64,000 bases of DNA, from NCBI GenBank assembly GCA_021775875.1, contig JAJFHA010000025.1:1-64000 (forward strand), read 5' to 3'. Numbering within the stretch: the first letter of the stretch is position 1; each line of letters starts with the position of its first letter. Shown here one piece after another: positions 44,636 to 53,845 of the stretch. Both the position numbers and the translations under genes were made by a program. The notes beneath the pieces are model-generated. The model searched no databases and was not told the origin of the DNA. It saw nothing but the letters and a program-made list of their open reading frames with translations. The stretch is from Hyphomicrobiales bacterium (GTDB lineage: Bacteria; Pseudomonadota; Alphaproteobacteria; Rhizobiales; NORP267).

Positions 44636-45507
44636 GATGCCACCTGCTGCAATAACGGTCCGGATATCTGGCGTAACATGTCACTGACAAGCTTGATCGC
44701 CGCGGCATTGCGGTATTCACCACTGGCGCGAATATCTCCAATCGGGTTCAGGTCGGCAAACTGGCTGTCCTCGACAAGTCGGGATAAATCGCCGGTTATC
44801 GGCTGGCCCTTGAGACGATCTTCAAGCGCTGTCAAGCGCACGGCTTTTTCCGAGCATGCCCCAACCGAAATGAATGCCTGTTCCACGCTGTCGCCATTGC
44901 CCGGTACAATCACGCCTGCCACCATGGCGATAGAGATAACCAGATAGCGCCGTGCGCCGAGCTTTAGAAAATGAGAAATTGTTGCGTCCGGCCTTTCTGG
45001 AATCAGGATGGCGGTGACCAATTCGTCCTGCGCCAAGACCGTACTGCGATAACCGGAGATGAATTCGAGGATGGGAATGCAGCGCGTTCCGGCTTGTCCC
45101 TGAATTTCAACCTGCGCCTCCATGGCTGCAAGACAGGGAACACCGTCGGCGGCGGGGGAAGCGTTGCAGATATTCCCTGCCAGCGTGCCCCGGTTCTGAA
45201 TTTGCCGTCCGCCAACATCTCGTGCTGCAAGTTTCAAACTGTCAAACAGGGCCGGTAATTCTGCGTCTGCAATATTGCTCCATGTCGCAAGCGCCCCGAT
45301 CCGCCACATATTGTTTTGCCGGGTGATCCCGCGCAGCTCGGCTAGCTGTGAGATATCCAGAATGTCATGCGTCTGGCGATGGCCCCATGCTTCGCCCGTG
45401 GCGCGGGCCGGGAAAATATCGGTTCCACCCGCCAGGACAGTGAGTGCCGATTTCGCTCTGAGCGCCAGGGCCTCTGTGAGGCTTTGCGGTTGAAAATAGG
45501 ATGCCAT
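44632..45507 (-). CDS. Xanthine dehydrogenase-family FAD-binding subunit
   Basis: The 291-residue subunit has the FAD-binding fold of CoxM/CutM-type proteins. The AGGTDIFPA loop (about 26-34) and the GGRQIQNRGTLAGNICNASPAADG segment (about 96-119) hold the FAD diphosphate, and a CO_deh_flav_C domain follows. It passes electrons from the molybdenum/FeS subunit to the acceptor. Overlaps the large-subunit gene by four bases, 8 bases after hyuB. Confidence 0.92.
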   Translation of the reverse strand: MASYFQPQSLTEALALRAKSALTVLAGGTDIFPARATGEAWGHRQTHDILDISQLAELRGITRQNNMWRIGALATWSNIADAELPALFDSLKLAARDVGGRQIQNRGTLAGNICNASPAADGVPCLAAMEAQVEIQGQAGTRCIPILEFISGYRSTVLAQDELVTAILIPERPDATISHFLKLGARRYLVISIAMVAGVIVPGNGDSVEQAFISVGACSEKAVRLTALEDRLKGQPITGDLSRLVEDSQFADLNPIGDIRASGEYRNAAAIKLVSDMLRQISGPLLQQVAS

Positions 45508-45515
45508 AATTGTTC

Positions 45516-47267
45516 CTATTCACCGGGAGCGCCGGTTTCGCCCGGCGTACCGGGTACGGTATCCGGGTCGAAATTGTATAATTCTCGCGCTGTTTCAGGC
45601 GAATAATAACCCCGCTTCAAATCACGTTGGATCAATTTGGAATCGCGTTTTGCCGAATCCCCATAGCCACCACCACCGGGGGTCTGCACGGCAATGCTCT
45701 CGCCCGTCCCCAACGGCAAATCCTGATCTTTGGATCGGTGAGGCGGGCTGTAATCGCCATCGCCGCGATGCAGCACGATCATATTGGGCGCACCATCGGC
45801 GCCACCAACAGCGCCTTGCGGTCCAAAGCGTCCATGGTCCATCACAAAGGAGGCACGGGCATTGCCGCGCAGTAATTTGATTTCATAATCCACACCAAAT
45901 CCACCGCGATGCTCACCGGCCCCGCCGGAACCCTCACGAAGGGCAAACCGGGTGAACAGGATCGGGAATTTCTGTTCCATAACCTCAACCGGCGGCATTT
46001 TGGAAATACCGATTGTTGAACACCCGTTGGTGAGGCCGTCATGATCGGCATTGCCGCCATAGCCACCCCCGGTCATCAGATACATGACGTAATCCTTGCC
46101 GGTTTCAGGGTCGTCGCCGCCTAGCGAAAAATTGCCGCTGGTGCCGGCCGGTGCCGCTGTAACTTCATCGGGAATGGCCTGGACAAGGGCTGCAAAAACG
46201 GCTTCGGCGATGCGCTGGGATACTTCTGCCGCGCAGCCGGAAACCGGGCGCGGATATTGGGCATCCAGAAATGTTCCTTCCGGGCGCTTGATGTTTAGCG
46301 GTTCAAATACGCCTGCATTAATCGGTACGTCCGGGAAAACATGCTTGATCGCCAGATAAATAGAGGAATAGGTTGTGGCCATTACTGAATTCATCGGACC
46401 CGCACATGGTGCGCTTGATCCAGTCATATCGAAATCAAGATTATCACCCTCGCGGGTGATCTTCATGACGATCTTCAGGGGTTCATTATTGACCCCGTCT
46501 GAATCCACAAAAGCTTCGCCAATATAGTTTCCTTGCGGGATGCGGTTGATATGGGCGCGCATCAATTGGGCCGAGCGGTTGCGGATTTCCCCAATCGCCT
46601 GGTCAACCGTTTCGCTTCCGTAACGGTCCAGCAAATGCGCAAGCCGCCGCGCACCTACCTTGAGAGCGGCTTCCTGCGCGCGGATATCACCAATGCGCTG
46701 GTCGGCGATCCGCATATTGGATTTGAGGATCGCGAAAATTTCCTGATCCATCTCGCCGCGTTTGAATAATTTGACCGGTGGAAGACGTAATCCTTCTTGC
46801 TCAACTTCGGTGGCGTGGGCGGAAAACCCGCCCGGCACCATGCCGCCAATGTCGGGCCAGTGACCGGTATTTTGCAACCAGCAATAGAGCTTGCCGTCAT
46901 AATAGAATGGCATTGCGAACCGCACATCCATCAAATGAGTGCCGCCAAGATAGGGGTCGTTGACGATATAAATATCGCCCGGTTCAGGCGCTGCGGTAAT
47001 GCCGGCCTCGATCCGTTCGATGATCGACATGGTTGAATATTGCATTGTGCCGACAAAAATGGGCAGGCCGAATTCACCCTGGGCGATCAGCTCGCCGGTA
47101 TCGCGATGATAAATCCCGTCGGAACGGTCATCGGCTTCAGCGATAACCGGGGAGAATGCAGATCTGGAAAATGCGATATCCATCTCGTCGCAGACCTGCT
47201 GCAAACCGTTCTGGATCACTGTCAGGGTAACGGGATCGATGGGCGTGGATGTCTCTGTGTTGCTCAT
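45516..47267 (-). CDS. hyuB: Hydantoinase/oxoprolinase B subunit
   Basis: A 583-residue HyuB-family protein with the conserved NDPYLGGTHLMDVRFAMPFY region (about 103-122), SAHATEVEQEG and the C-terminal VQTPGGGGYGD. With HyuA it forms an ATP-dependent cyclic-amide hydrolase (N-methylhydantoinase, 5-oxoprolinase) or, in the acetone-carboxylase branch, a carboxylase. The four-base overlap with hyuA and the molybdoenzyme/reductase genes downstream suggest it opens a lactam made from a reduced heterocycle. Confidence 0.92.
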   Translation of the reverse strand: MSNTETSTPIDPVTLTVIQNGLQQVCDEMDIAFSRSAFSPVIAEADDRSDGIYHRDTGELIAQGEFGLPIFVGTMQYSTMSIIERIEAGITAAPEPGDIYIVNDPYLGGTHLMDVRFAMPFYYDGKLYCWLQNTGHWPDIGGMVPGGFSAHATEVEQEGLRLPPVKLFKRGEMDQEIFAILKSNMRIADQRIGDIRAQEAALKVGARRLAHLLDRYGSETVDQAIGEIRNRSAQLMRAHINRIPQGNYIGEAFVDSDGVNNEPLKIVMKITREGDNLDFDMTGSSAPCAGPMNSVMATTYSSIYLAIKHVFPDVPINAGVFEPLNIKRPEGTFLDAQYPRPVSGCAAEVSQRIAEAVFAALVQAIPDEVTAAPAGTSGNFSLGGDDPETGKDYVMYLMTGGGYGGNADHDGLTNGCSTIGISKMPPVEVMEQKFPILFTRFALREGSGGAGEHRGGFGVDYEIKLLRGNARASFVMDHGRFGPQGAVGGADGAPNMIVLHRGDGDYSPPHRSKDQDLPLGTGESIAVQTPGGGGYGDSAKRDSKLIQRDLKRGYYSPETARELYNFDPDTVPGTPGETGAPGE

Positions 47268-49357
47268 TCTGCTGCCATCCCATCTGCGGCTTTGCCTGAC
47301 AAAGGCACGTCGACGATCATGTTGCCAATCTGGTCTACAAGAGCGCTGGTACCCGGTTCGATTAAAAGCGTTGAATCCATTTGTTCCAGAATGGCCGGCC
47401 CGTTGATGGTTGCGCCAAGGGGGACGCGGTCGCGCTCATAGACCGGAATGTCGATTGCCTTGCCGTCAAATATCACCGACCGTGTTGCGGATTTAGCGTC
47501 GGCGAGATTGGCGCAGCGCGCGTCCGCATCCAGCAAAGCGTCGAGCGGGATTTCAGGGCGGATACCGACAACGCTGGTATTGATGTTGACCAGTACCGCT
47601 TCGATTTCCGGTAGATGTACTTCAAACCGCTCGAAATACGCGGCTTCAAAAATTTTCTGAATTTTTTCTCTGGTCACGTCGGGTCCTGGCAATTCGACAC
47701 GGATCAAATGGGTCTGGCCGCGGAACTGCATGTCGGCTGAATGGGTGATCCTGGTCTCGGTGATTTCACTGCCGGCAACTTCATTGGCTTCGATCCCGTG
47801 GTCGCGCTGGGAAAGCATTACTGTTTTCAAAGCTTCGATAGAAACGTCGCCAAGTGATCGGTTGATGGTGTTGACCACATCTTGCCTTAGGTCGGCCACG
47901 AGGCAACCAAGTGCATTGACCAAACCGGGCCGGGCCGGGATCAGAACCTTGGGCAGGGCTAACTCACGGGCCAACGCCACCGCATGCAACGGCCCGGCGC
48001 CGCCAAAAGCAAAGAGGGCAAAATCGCGCGGGTCGTGGCCACGAGATAATGAAACCATGCGGATCGCGCCTGCCATCTGGGTGTTGGCCACATGGATCAT
48101 CGCGGCGGCTGCTTCTTCAATTGTCAGACCGAGGGGCTGTGCGATTTGTTCATCCATGATGTTTCGCACATCATCGAGCGTTACCGCTGGATTGTTTTTT
48201 CCGGCAAACACTTCGAGCCGTAACCGGCCAAGAATGATGTTAGCGTCGGTGATGGTCGGTTTGGTACCGCCCCGGCCATAGGCGACGGGGCCAGGTTCGG
48301 CTCCAGCGCTTTCAGGTCCGACTTCCAGCAACCCGGCGGCATTGATTTTACCGATCGAGCCGCCACCTGCGCCGATGGTGCGTACATCCACCATGGGGAC
48401 ATGGATCGGCAATCCATAATCAATGGCCAGTTCCGAGCTTGTTGATGGTTCGCCGCCGCGCACCAGAGCGACGTCCGTCGAGGTGCCGCCCATATCATAG
48501 GTGATGATATTTTCAATGCTGGCGCGGGATGCCGTTTTTGCTGCTGCAATGACCCCAGACGCAGGCCCGGACATCACCGTTTTGGCAGCCTCATCAACAA
48601 CGATTGCTGCCGATACCGTGCCGCCATTGCCGTTCATGACGAGGAGATCGCGCTTGTAGCCGCTATCTGTAAGCTGGTTTTGTAAATTGGTGATGTAGCG
48701 ATGCAGAACCGGTTGAACGGCTGCATTGACGGACGCAGTGGTGCCGCGCTCAAATTCCCGATACTCCGAAATCAGCTTGTGGCCCACAGTGATAAATTCG
48801 TTTGGCCAGACATCCCGGGCGATTTCTTCGGCGCGTAATTCATGAGCCGGATTGGCATAGGAATGCAGGAAATGGATCACCAATGCTTCCACGCCGTCGG
48901 CGATCAATTGTTGCAGGCAGGCGCGAAACCCGGCTTCATCTAAGTGCGTGATGACGCTACCACGGGCATCCATGCGCTGATTTACTTCGAGGCGGAATTC
49001 GCGCGACACCAGCGGCTCAAATTGCCCGGTCATGCCATAAGGGTTTGGTCGGGTGCGCCTGCCAAGCTCAAGCACATCACGAAAGCCTTTTGTGGTGATC
49101 AGCCCGCACCGGGAGATCTTGCGCTCCAGAATGGCATTGGTGGTAATCGTCGTGCCATGAACGATCAGATCGATGCCTGCTGGCGTTTGCCCGGCGGCTT
49201 CGATCGCATTCAACACACCTGCCGCTTGATTGCCAACGGTCGTTGGTGTTTTGGCAATCGTCATGGCGGTCGGTGCGCTGCCATCTTCGGGGATCACACA
49301 GGTGATCACATCGGTGAACGTGCCGCCAACATCGATGCCAGCCATTACCCGCGTCAT
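47264..49357 (-). CDS. hyuA: Hydantoinase/oxoprolinase A subunit
   Basis: The 697-residue ASKHA-fold ATPase subunit has phosphate loops AGIDVGGTFTDV near the start and DMGGTSTDVALV in the middle, and a conserved GAGGGSIGKI. HyuA phosphorylates the ring carbonyl and HyuB completes ring opening in oxoprolinase-type enzymes. I use the ATG at 49357; a GTG at 49375 in frame is possible. First gene of the operon; the 160-base upstream region before the divergent glycosyltransferase carries the palindrome at 49418-49429. Confidence 0.92.
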   Translation of the reverse strand: MTRVMAGIDVGGTFTDVITCVIPEDGSAPTAMTIAKTPTTVGNQAAGVLNAIEAAGQTPAGIDLIVHGTTITTNAILERKISRCGLITTKGFRDVLELGRRTRPNPYGMTGQFEPLVSREFRLEVNQRMDARGSVITHLDEAGFRACLQQLIADGVEALVIHFLHSYANPAHELRAEEIARDVWPNEFITVGHKLISEYREFERGTTASVNAAVQPVLHRYITNLQNQLTDSGYKRDLLVMNGNGGTVSAAIVVDEAAKTVMSGPASGVIAAAKTASRASIENIITYDMGGTSTDVALVRGGEPSTSSELAIDYGLPIHVPMVDVRTIGAGGGSIGKINAAGLLEVGPESAGAEPGPVAYGRGGTKPTITDANIILGRLRLEVFAGKNNPAVTLDDVRNIMDEQIAQPLGLTIEEAAAAMIHVANTQMAGAIRMVSLSRGHDPRDFALFAFGGAGPLHAVALARELALPKVLIPARPGLVNALGCLVADLRQDVVNTINRSLGDVSIEALKTVMLSQRDHGIEANEVAGSEITETRITHSADMQFRGQTHLIRVELPGPDVTREKIQKIFEAAYFERFEVHLPEIEAVLVNINTSVVGIRPEIPLDALLDADARCANLADAKSATRSVIFDGKAIDIPVYERDRVPLGATINGPAILEQMDSTLLIEPGTSALVDQIGNMIVDVPLSGKAADGMAAE

Positions 49358-49417
49358 TGTTCCAAAATCCCTCACCTCAAGTCGTTTGCCTGACCGGTTT
49401 CATTTCCGGATTATTCA

Positions 49418-49429
49418 TTCGTGTACGAA
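49418..49429. promoter_or_regulatory. Palindrome TTCGTGTACGAA upstream of hyuA, candidate MarR operator
   Basis: Five-base inverted arms (TTCGT/ACGAA) around a two-base centre, 60 bases upstream of the hyuA start. The form is typical of MarR operators, and the operon encodes a MarR regulator. No second copy was found before korA, where only a looser ATTTGCAC...GTGTAAAT inverted repeat (about 38302-38329) is seen. Confidence 0.4.
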
Positions 49430-49517
49430 CAATAACAGAAATATCCAGATGCGCCAATGCAAATTTGTGATCAAATTTTTGGAGACAAACCACCATCTTT
49501 CAGGTGAAATAGTAAAC

Positions 49518-50591
49518 ATGAAGATAGCGCATTTAATATCTACGCGTTCGCAAGATGGTGTGGCTTCGAGCAGCAGAACACTCGTTGAAACGCAACTGGC
49601 AGCAGGCCATGAAATCTTGATAGTGACCAGAGCCAATAGCTGGATCGATATGCAAGAATGGCCCAAGTCTGTTGTGCAGAAGTCTTCTGGTTTCGCTACT
49701 ATGCCAGGTGAGATCCGCAAGGTGGGCAATGGATTGCGCGAATGGCAGGCTGATATTGTCCATTGCCATGGCAGCAGGGCAAACAAGTACGGTTTGGTTT
49801 TCAGGGTGGCATCAAAAACGCCTGTTATAGCAACCGCGCATTCATGCCACATGCAATTTCCCTGGATGTTTTTTTCCGCCGTTATTGCGCCGAGTGAAAA
49901 TACGGCGGCTTTTCATATTCGTCGCAACCTGGTGTCGCGCAGGAAAATTCATGTCATTCCACATATGCTTGATTGGTCTGATGACCCCTTGAGGAAGATA
50001 TCCGACCGCGAAGCTGTCCGCGCAGAGTTGGGTATCGAAAAAAATGATTTTGTAGTTGGTAATGTGGGGACGGTCTGCGAGAGGAAAAATCAAGTTGACG
50101 CACTGCATGTGCTCCGCAAACTCATTGATAATGGCTGTGACGCACGCTTGGTACTGGTTGGGATGTTGCCTGAAGACCCTGAATCTGTACCTGGCTGGCG
50201 GGAGCTGATCAAAGACCCACAGATTGCAGAACGGCTCATTTTAACGGGCCATCGGGCGGATGCCGTACGCATTTTTCACGCATTTGATGTGTTCTTGTTT
50301 GTGTCCAAGCAAGAAGAAGGGCCAATGGTTACGCTCGAAGCGATGGCCGCCGGATTGCCTATTGTGACCTATAATGTTGGCGATACTGCAAGACAGATCG
50401 AGCCTGGGTTGAATGGGTTTTTGGTGAACCAGAACGACATTGAGGCAGCCGCCAGCGGCGTTGCACATATCTATCATAATCCGCGAGAGGCGAAGAAATT
50501 TGGTATTGCGGCGCAAGCGAAATTAAGGGCCGAATTCAATCCTGCACAAATTGGCAAATGTATTGAGAATGTATATCGAGATGTTTTATAA
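49518..50591 (+). CDS. Glycosyltransferase family 4 protein
   Basis: I begin at the ATG 49518 (AGGTGA upstream, MKIAHLISTRSQDGVASSS), as glycosyltransferases of this fold start directly with the first beta strand; a frame from 49230 runs antisense through hyuA. The 357-residue product has the GT-B fold with VGTVCERKNQ and the donor-sugar motif FVSKQEEGPMVTLEAMAAGLPIV, where the EE and G contact the nucleotide sugar. It builds an unknown glycan. It lies alone between catabolic genes and looks AT-richer than they are, which may mean recent acquisition. Confidence 0.9.
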   Translation: MKIAHLISTRSQDGVASSSRTLVETQLAAGHEILIVTRANSWIDMQEWPKSVVQKSSGFATMPGEIRKVGNGLREWQADIVHCHGSRANKYGLVFRVASKTPVIATAHSCHMQFPWMFFSAVIAPSENTAAFHIRRNLVSRRKIHVIPHMLDWSDDPLRKISDREAVRAELGIEKNDFVVGNVGTVCERKNQVDALHVLRKLIDNGCDARLVLVGMLPEDPESVPGWRELIKDPQIAERLILTGHRADAVRIFHAFDVFLFVSKQEEGPMVTLEAMAAGLPIVTYNVGDTARQIEPGLNGFLVNQNDIEAAASGVAHIYHNPREAKKFGIAAQAKLRAEFNPAQIGKCIENVYRDVL

Positions 50592-50618
50592 AATTGAATT
50601 GTCGATTGGCGTCCAGAA

Positions 50619-51824
50619 ATGACAGTCCCAGCCCAACCAAAAGACCCGCTCGGCGCATTCATGGATTATCCGCAAGTGCGGGTTGAAAATGCTTCAAGCG
50701 GTCCGCTCGACGGCCTTACTTTTGCGGTCAAGGACCTGTTTGACGTTGCGGGATATCCAACCGGATGCGGACACCCGGATATTCTGGCGAAGGCGGTGCC
50801 AGCCGAAAATCATGCGCCAGCGGTGGCGCAATTACTTGATGCAGGCGCCCGGTTTGTTGGCAAAACGCTTACTGATGAAATTGCTTTCAGCACGAATGGC
50901 ATCAACCATCATTATGGATCTCCGGTGAATTCGAAAACACCCGACCGTATCAGCGGTGGTTCGTCATCCGGTTCAGTGGCGGCTGTTGCCGGGGGAAAAG
51001 TTGATTTTGCCCTTGGCACCGATACCGGGGGATCGATCCGTGCTCCCGCAAGCTATTGCGGATTGCCCGGTTTGCGAACAACCCATGGTCGGTTGAACCT
51101 TGAAGGCTGTATGGATCTTGCACCCAGTTTCGATACCCTTGGATGGTTTGCGCGAGATATGGCCACCTATAAACGGGTAGGGCGCATTCTGTTTGATCCG
51201 GTCGATGCGGTGGAAATCGGTGATCTGAAACCAGCAATCGTTTTGGATGTATTGCCTATACTTGATTCGGGAGCGCAAGCGGTTTTTGCTGAAACCGTTC
51301 AGCGTTTGCAAGATGTGCTTGGCGAAATCGGTTCGATTGAAGTCGCCGAGGGCAGGCTTGATGACTGGTACCGGGTGGGACGCACCTGTCAGGTTCATGA
51401 GATATGGACCCAGCATGGTGAATGGATTGTCAGAGATAGTCCTGAATTTGGGCCGGGTGTGCGGGAGCGCCTGGAATGGGGGCAGCAATTGACAGGGGAA
51501 GAAATTCAGGAAGCGACTAATCAGCGCGTTTCCATCAGGACGCACATCCACGAGGCGATACGTCGTCACGGTATTTTGGTGCTGCCGACTTCGCCGGGGA
51601 TCGCGCCATTGAAATCGTTGCCCATGGAGAAAATAGAAAAATTCCGCGACCGGGCGCTGAAAACACTATGTCTCTCTGGTTTGTCCGGAGTGCCGCAAAT
51701 CAGCATGCCGATCGCTCAATTTGATGGCGCGCCGTTTGGCATATCCTTGATGGGCTCACCCGGCACAGATGAAGCGTTGATGGACCTGGCTGAAAAAATC
51801 GAAGCTGCGTTGGGTGTGGCCTGA
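50619..51824 (+). CDS. Amidase (amidase signature family)
   Basis: The 401-residue enzyme has the Ser-cisSer-Lys triad of the family: Lys38 in AVKDLFDV, the serine run in ISGGSSSGSVAA (113-122) and the nucleophile Ser139 in TDTGGSIRAPA. It hydrolyses a carboxamide to acid and ammonia. The short form (about 400 residues) is close to the AtzF/indoleacetamide-hydrolase-like amidases lacking extra domains. With the nitrile hydratase 8 kb away it could complete nitrile-to-acid conversion, but they are not cotranscribed. Its start is 28 bases after the glycosyltransferase stop. Confidence 0.9.
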   Translation: MTVPAQPKDPLGAFMDYPQVRVENASSGPLDGLTFAVKDLFDVAGYPTGCGHPDILAKAVPAENHAPAVAQLLDAGARFVGKTLTDEIAFSTNGINHHYGSPVNSKTPDRISGGSSSGSVAAVAGGKVDFALGTDTGGSIRAPASYCGLPGLRTTHGRLNLEGCMDLAPSFDTLGWFARDMATYKRVGRILFDPVDAVEIGDLKPAIVLDVLPILDSGAQAVFAETVQRLQDVLGEIGSIEVAEGRLDDWYRVGRTCQVHEIWTQHGEWIVRDSPEFGPGVRERLEWGQQLTGEEIQEATNQRVSIRTHIHEAIRRHGILVLPTSPGIAPLKSLPMEKIEKFRDRALKTLCLSGLSGVPQISMPIAQFDGAPFGISLMGSPGTDEALMDLAEKIEAALGVA

Positions 51825-51892
51825 CAGCGTTAACAGGGACTGAAGCTAAAAGCTGCAATTTGGGCGACTGATTTCACCGGATATTTTTGTGG

Positions 51893-51987
51893 CCGTGGCA
51901 TATTGCAATCACATCAGCCAAGCCGGTCCGCCTACCGGCCCCTAAGGCCGACGCCGTGTAGAGAGGTCTCGCGGCGTCGGTTTTTTT
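51893..51987 (+). ncRNA. Candidate small RNA or 3' leader ending at a strong terminator
   Basis: Between the amidase and the convergent ggt gene lies a TTGGGC/TATTTT pair, 16 bases apart (51860-51887). It is followed by a hairpin GCCGGT...ACCGGC (about 51922-51939) and then the terminator at 51948-51987. The arrangement would give a transcript of about 95 bases. I recognise no known RNA family, and the promoter match is weak. Confidence 0.25.
51948..51987 (+). terminator. Intrinsic terminator
   Basis: A nine-pair stem (CCGACGCCG with CGGCGTCGG) is followed by seven Ts on the plus strand, 124 bases after the amidase stop and just short of the convergent ggt gene. Confidence 0.9.
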
Positions 51988-51990
51988 ATT

Positions 51991-53814
51991 TCAGTCGCCA
52001 ATCGCAGCGCCTTCACGGCGTGGGTCAACGCCGCCCAGCAAGCCGTCCGGGGTGACCCGGATGATATGCAATCCGCTGGTCATTGATGGCCGGGCAATTT
52101 CGTGGCCGAGCGCTTCCAGTTCGCTGGCAAAGCGATCCATATCCGCACCATGCTCCAGTTCGGCAGGGCCGTTGCGGCTGCCGAAAGTGCCCAACGCGGA
52201 CGCTGCCTGAGGGTCCATGTTCCAGTCAATCATGGCGACCAAAGCCTTGACCACGTAGAGAATGATCCGGCTGCCGCCTGGCGATCCTAGCACCGCCCAA
52301 AGATTTCCGTCGGCGTCGAACACCATGGTCGGAGACATTGAAGAGCGGGGCCGCTTGCCGCCTTCGACGCGGTTGGCGACAGGCCTGCCACCTTCATCAA
52401 CGGGGCGGAAGGAAAAATCCGTCAGTTCGTTATTCAGCAAAAACCCGGAAACCATGCGCCGCGACCCGAACGCGGATTCAATCGTTGTGGTCAGAGAGGC
52501 CGCATTGCCGAATTGATCAATAATTGAAATATGCGAGGTGCCGGGATTTTCGTCTGATGCGTCAGTGCCGGGTGTCGTCTCCAAATCCGGCGGCGTGCCG
52601 GGTTCGGCCCGACCCATCGTCTGTGCCGGATCAATCATCTGCGCCCGCTCTTCCAGATAGTCAGGGTCCAGCAGCCCAGCCGGGACGTCAACAAAATCAG
52701 AATCCGCCATGTAGCGGTTGCGGTCGGCGTAGCTGAGTTTTTCAGCTTCGATAATCATATGAATGGCCGCGGCGTTTGGCTGGTCGCCCAGATCGCTTGC
52801 TTCAAGCAGACCAAGAATGGCCCCAACCGTCATGCCACCCGAGGAAGGGGGGCCCATGCCGCAAATCGAATAGCTGCGATAGGGGACGCAGACGGGTCGG
52901 CGTTGGATCGATTCATAAGCTCGCAAATCGTTGAGGGTGATTGTTGCCACACCGGGTTCAGATGCTGCCGCGATGATGTTTTTTGCAATTGGGCCGGACC
53001 GCAAGGCTCTGTGGCCACTTGTAGCAATTTGTTTGAGGGTTCGCGCCAAAGCCGGGTTTTTCAAAACCTCGCCAAGGGCGCGGGCTTCACCTGTATTGTC
53101 AAAAAAATAATTCCTGGCGTCTTCGTTGAACGCGTCTGGCCCCATCCCGGTCAGCAAAAGGTTGAGCCGGGGCGAGACGCCAAACCCGTTGGATGCAAGG
53201 TCGATTGCGGGCGCGAATAATTCACCCCATTCGATCCGGCCAAATTCGCCATGGACCGCTTCCAGCATGGGTACAATGCCCGGTACGCCGATTGAACGCC
53301 CGGTGCCAACGGCATCCGGCCAACGAATTGGGGTGCCGTCGTCATTGAGAAATCTGTCTGGCCCGGCTTCCGCTGGTGCTGTTTCGCGACCATCCACGGT
53401 TAACAATTGTTGCTGGAAGGCGTCCCAATAGAGCAGGAACCCGCCACCACCGATGCCGGAGGATTGTGGTTCCACCAGATTAAGCACCATCTGGGCGGCA
53501 ATAGCTGCGTCGATCGCGGTGCCGCCGTCTCTCAACATCTGTCGCGCGGCGCGAGCGGCAAGCGGGTGTGCGGCGACCACCATTTGGCTGCGGACCGGGG
53601 CTGCGGGCCGGGTGGCCTGACCTGTTGGGGCTTCCGGCGCGGCGCGGCTCAGTTGGGCGTGAACCGGATGGATATTCGCGCTCAAAAGAAATGCTGTGAG
53701 CATAACGGTGCCAGCGACAATCAATAGACGGCGGGTATGGTGCAAAATGGATGTTCCGGACAAAATGGTCCCCTTGTTGGCAATCACCTTCAACAAGGTA
53801 ATATAGGCGATCAT
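51991..53814 (-). CDS. ggt: Gamma-glutamyltransferase (gamma-glutamyltranspeptidase)
   Basis: A periplasmic Ntn-hydrolase precursor. The catalytic threonine that becomes the new N-terminus after self-cleavage is in GTSHISIIDQFGNAAS; GGGGFLLYW and CGMGPPSSGGMTVG are further family landmarks, and the lid-loop region is short. It cleaves or transfers the gamma-glutamyl group of glutathione. The secretion signal is HHTRRLLIVAGTVMLTAFLL to HPVHA. The ATG at 53814 gives a long N-terminal region ahead of it; a TTG at 53745 would fit the signal better. The frame is open to 53949, but that overlaps the divergent gene. Confidence 0.9.
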   Translation of the reverse strand: MIAYITLLKVIANKGTILSGTSILHHTRRLLIVAGTVMLTAFLLSANIHPVHAQLSRAAPEAPTGQATRPAAPVRSQMVVAAHPLAARAARQMLRDGGTAIDAAIAAQMVLNLVEPQSSGIGGGGFLLYWDAFQQQLLTVDGRETAPAEAGPDRFLNDDGTPIRWPDAVGTGRSIGVPGIVPMLEAVHGEFGRIEWGELFAPAIDLASNGFGVSPRLNLLLTGMGPDAFNEDARNYFFDNTGEARALGEVLKNPALARTLKQIATSGHRALRSGPIAKNIIAAASEPGVATITLNDLRAYESIQRRPVCVPYRSYSICGMGPPSSGGMTVGAILGLLEASDLGDQPNAAAIHMIIEAEKLSYADRNRYMADSDFVDVPAGLLDPDYLEERAQMIDPAQTMGRAEPGTPPDLETTPGTDASDENPGTSHISIIDQFGNAASLTTTIESAFGSRRMVSGFLLNNELTDFSFRPVDEGGRPVANRVEGGKRPRSSMSPTMVFDADGNLWAVLGSPGGSRIILYVVKALVAMIDWNMDPQAASALGTFGSRNGPAELEHGADMDRFASELEALGHEIARPSMTSGLHIIRVTPDGLLGGVDPRREGAAIGD

Positions 53815-53845
53815 GACCAAGACGCCAGAACAGGTTCGGGGCTGA

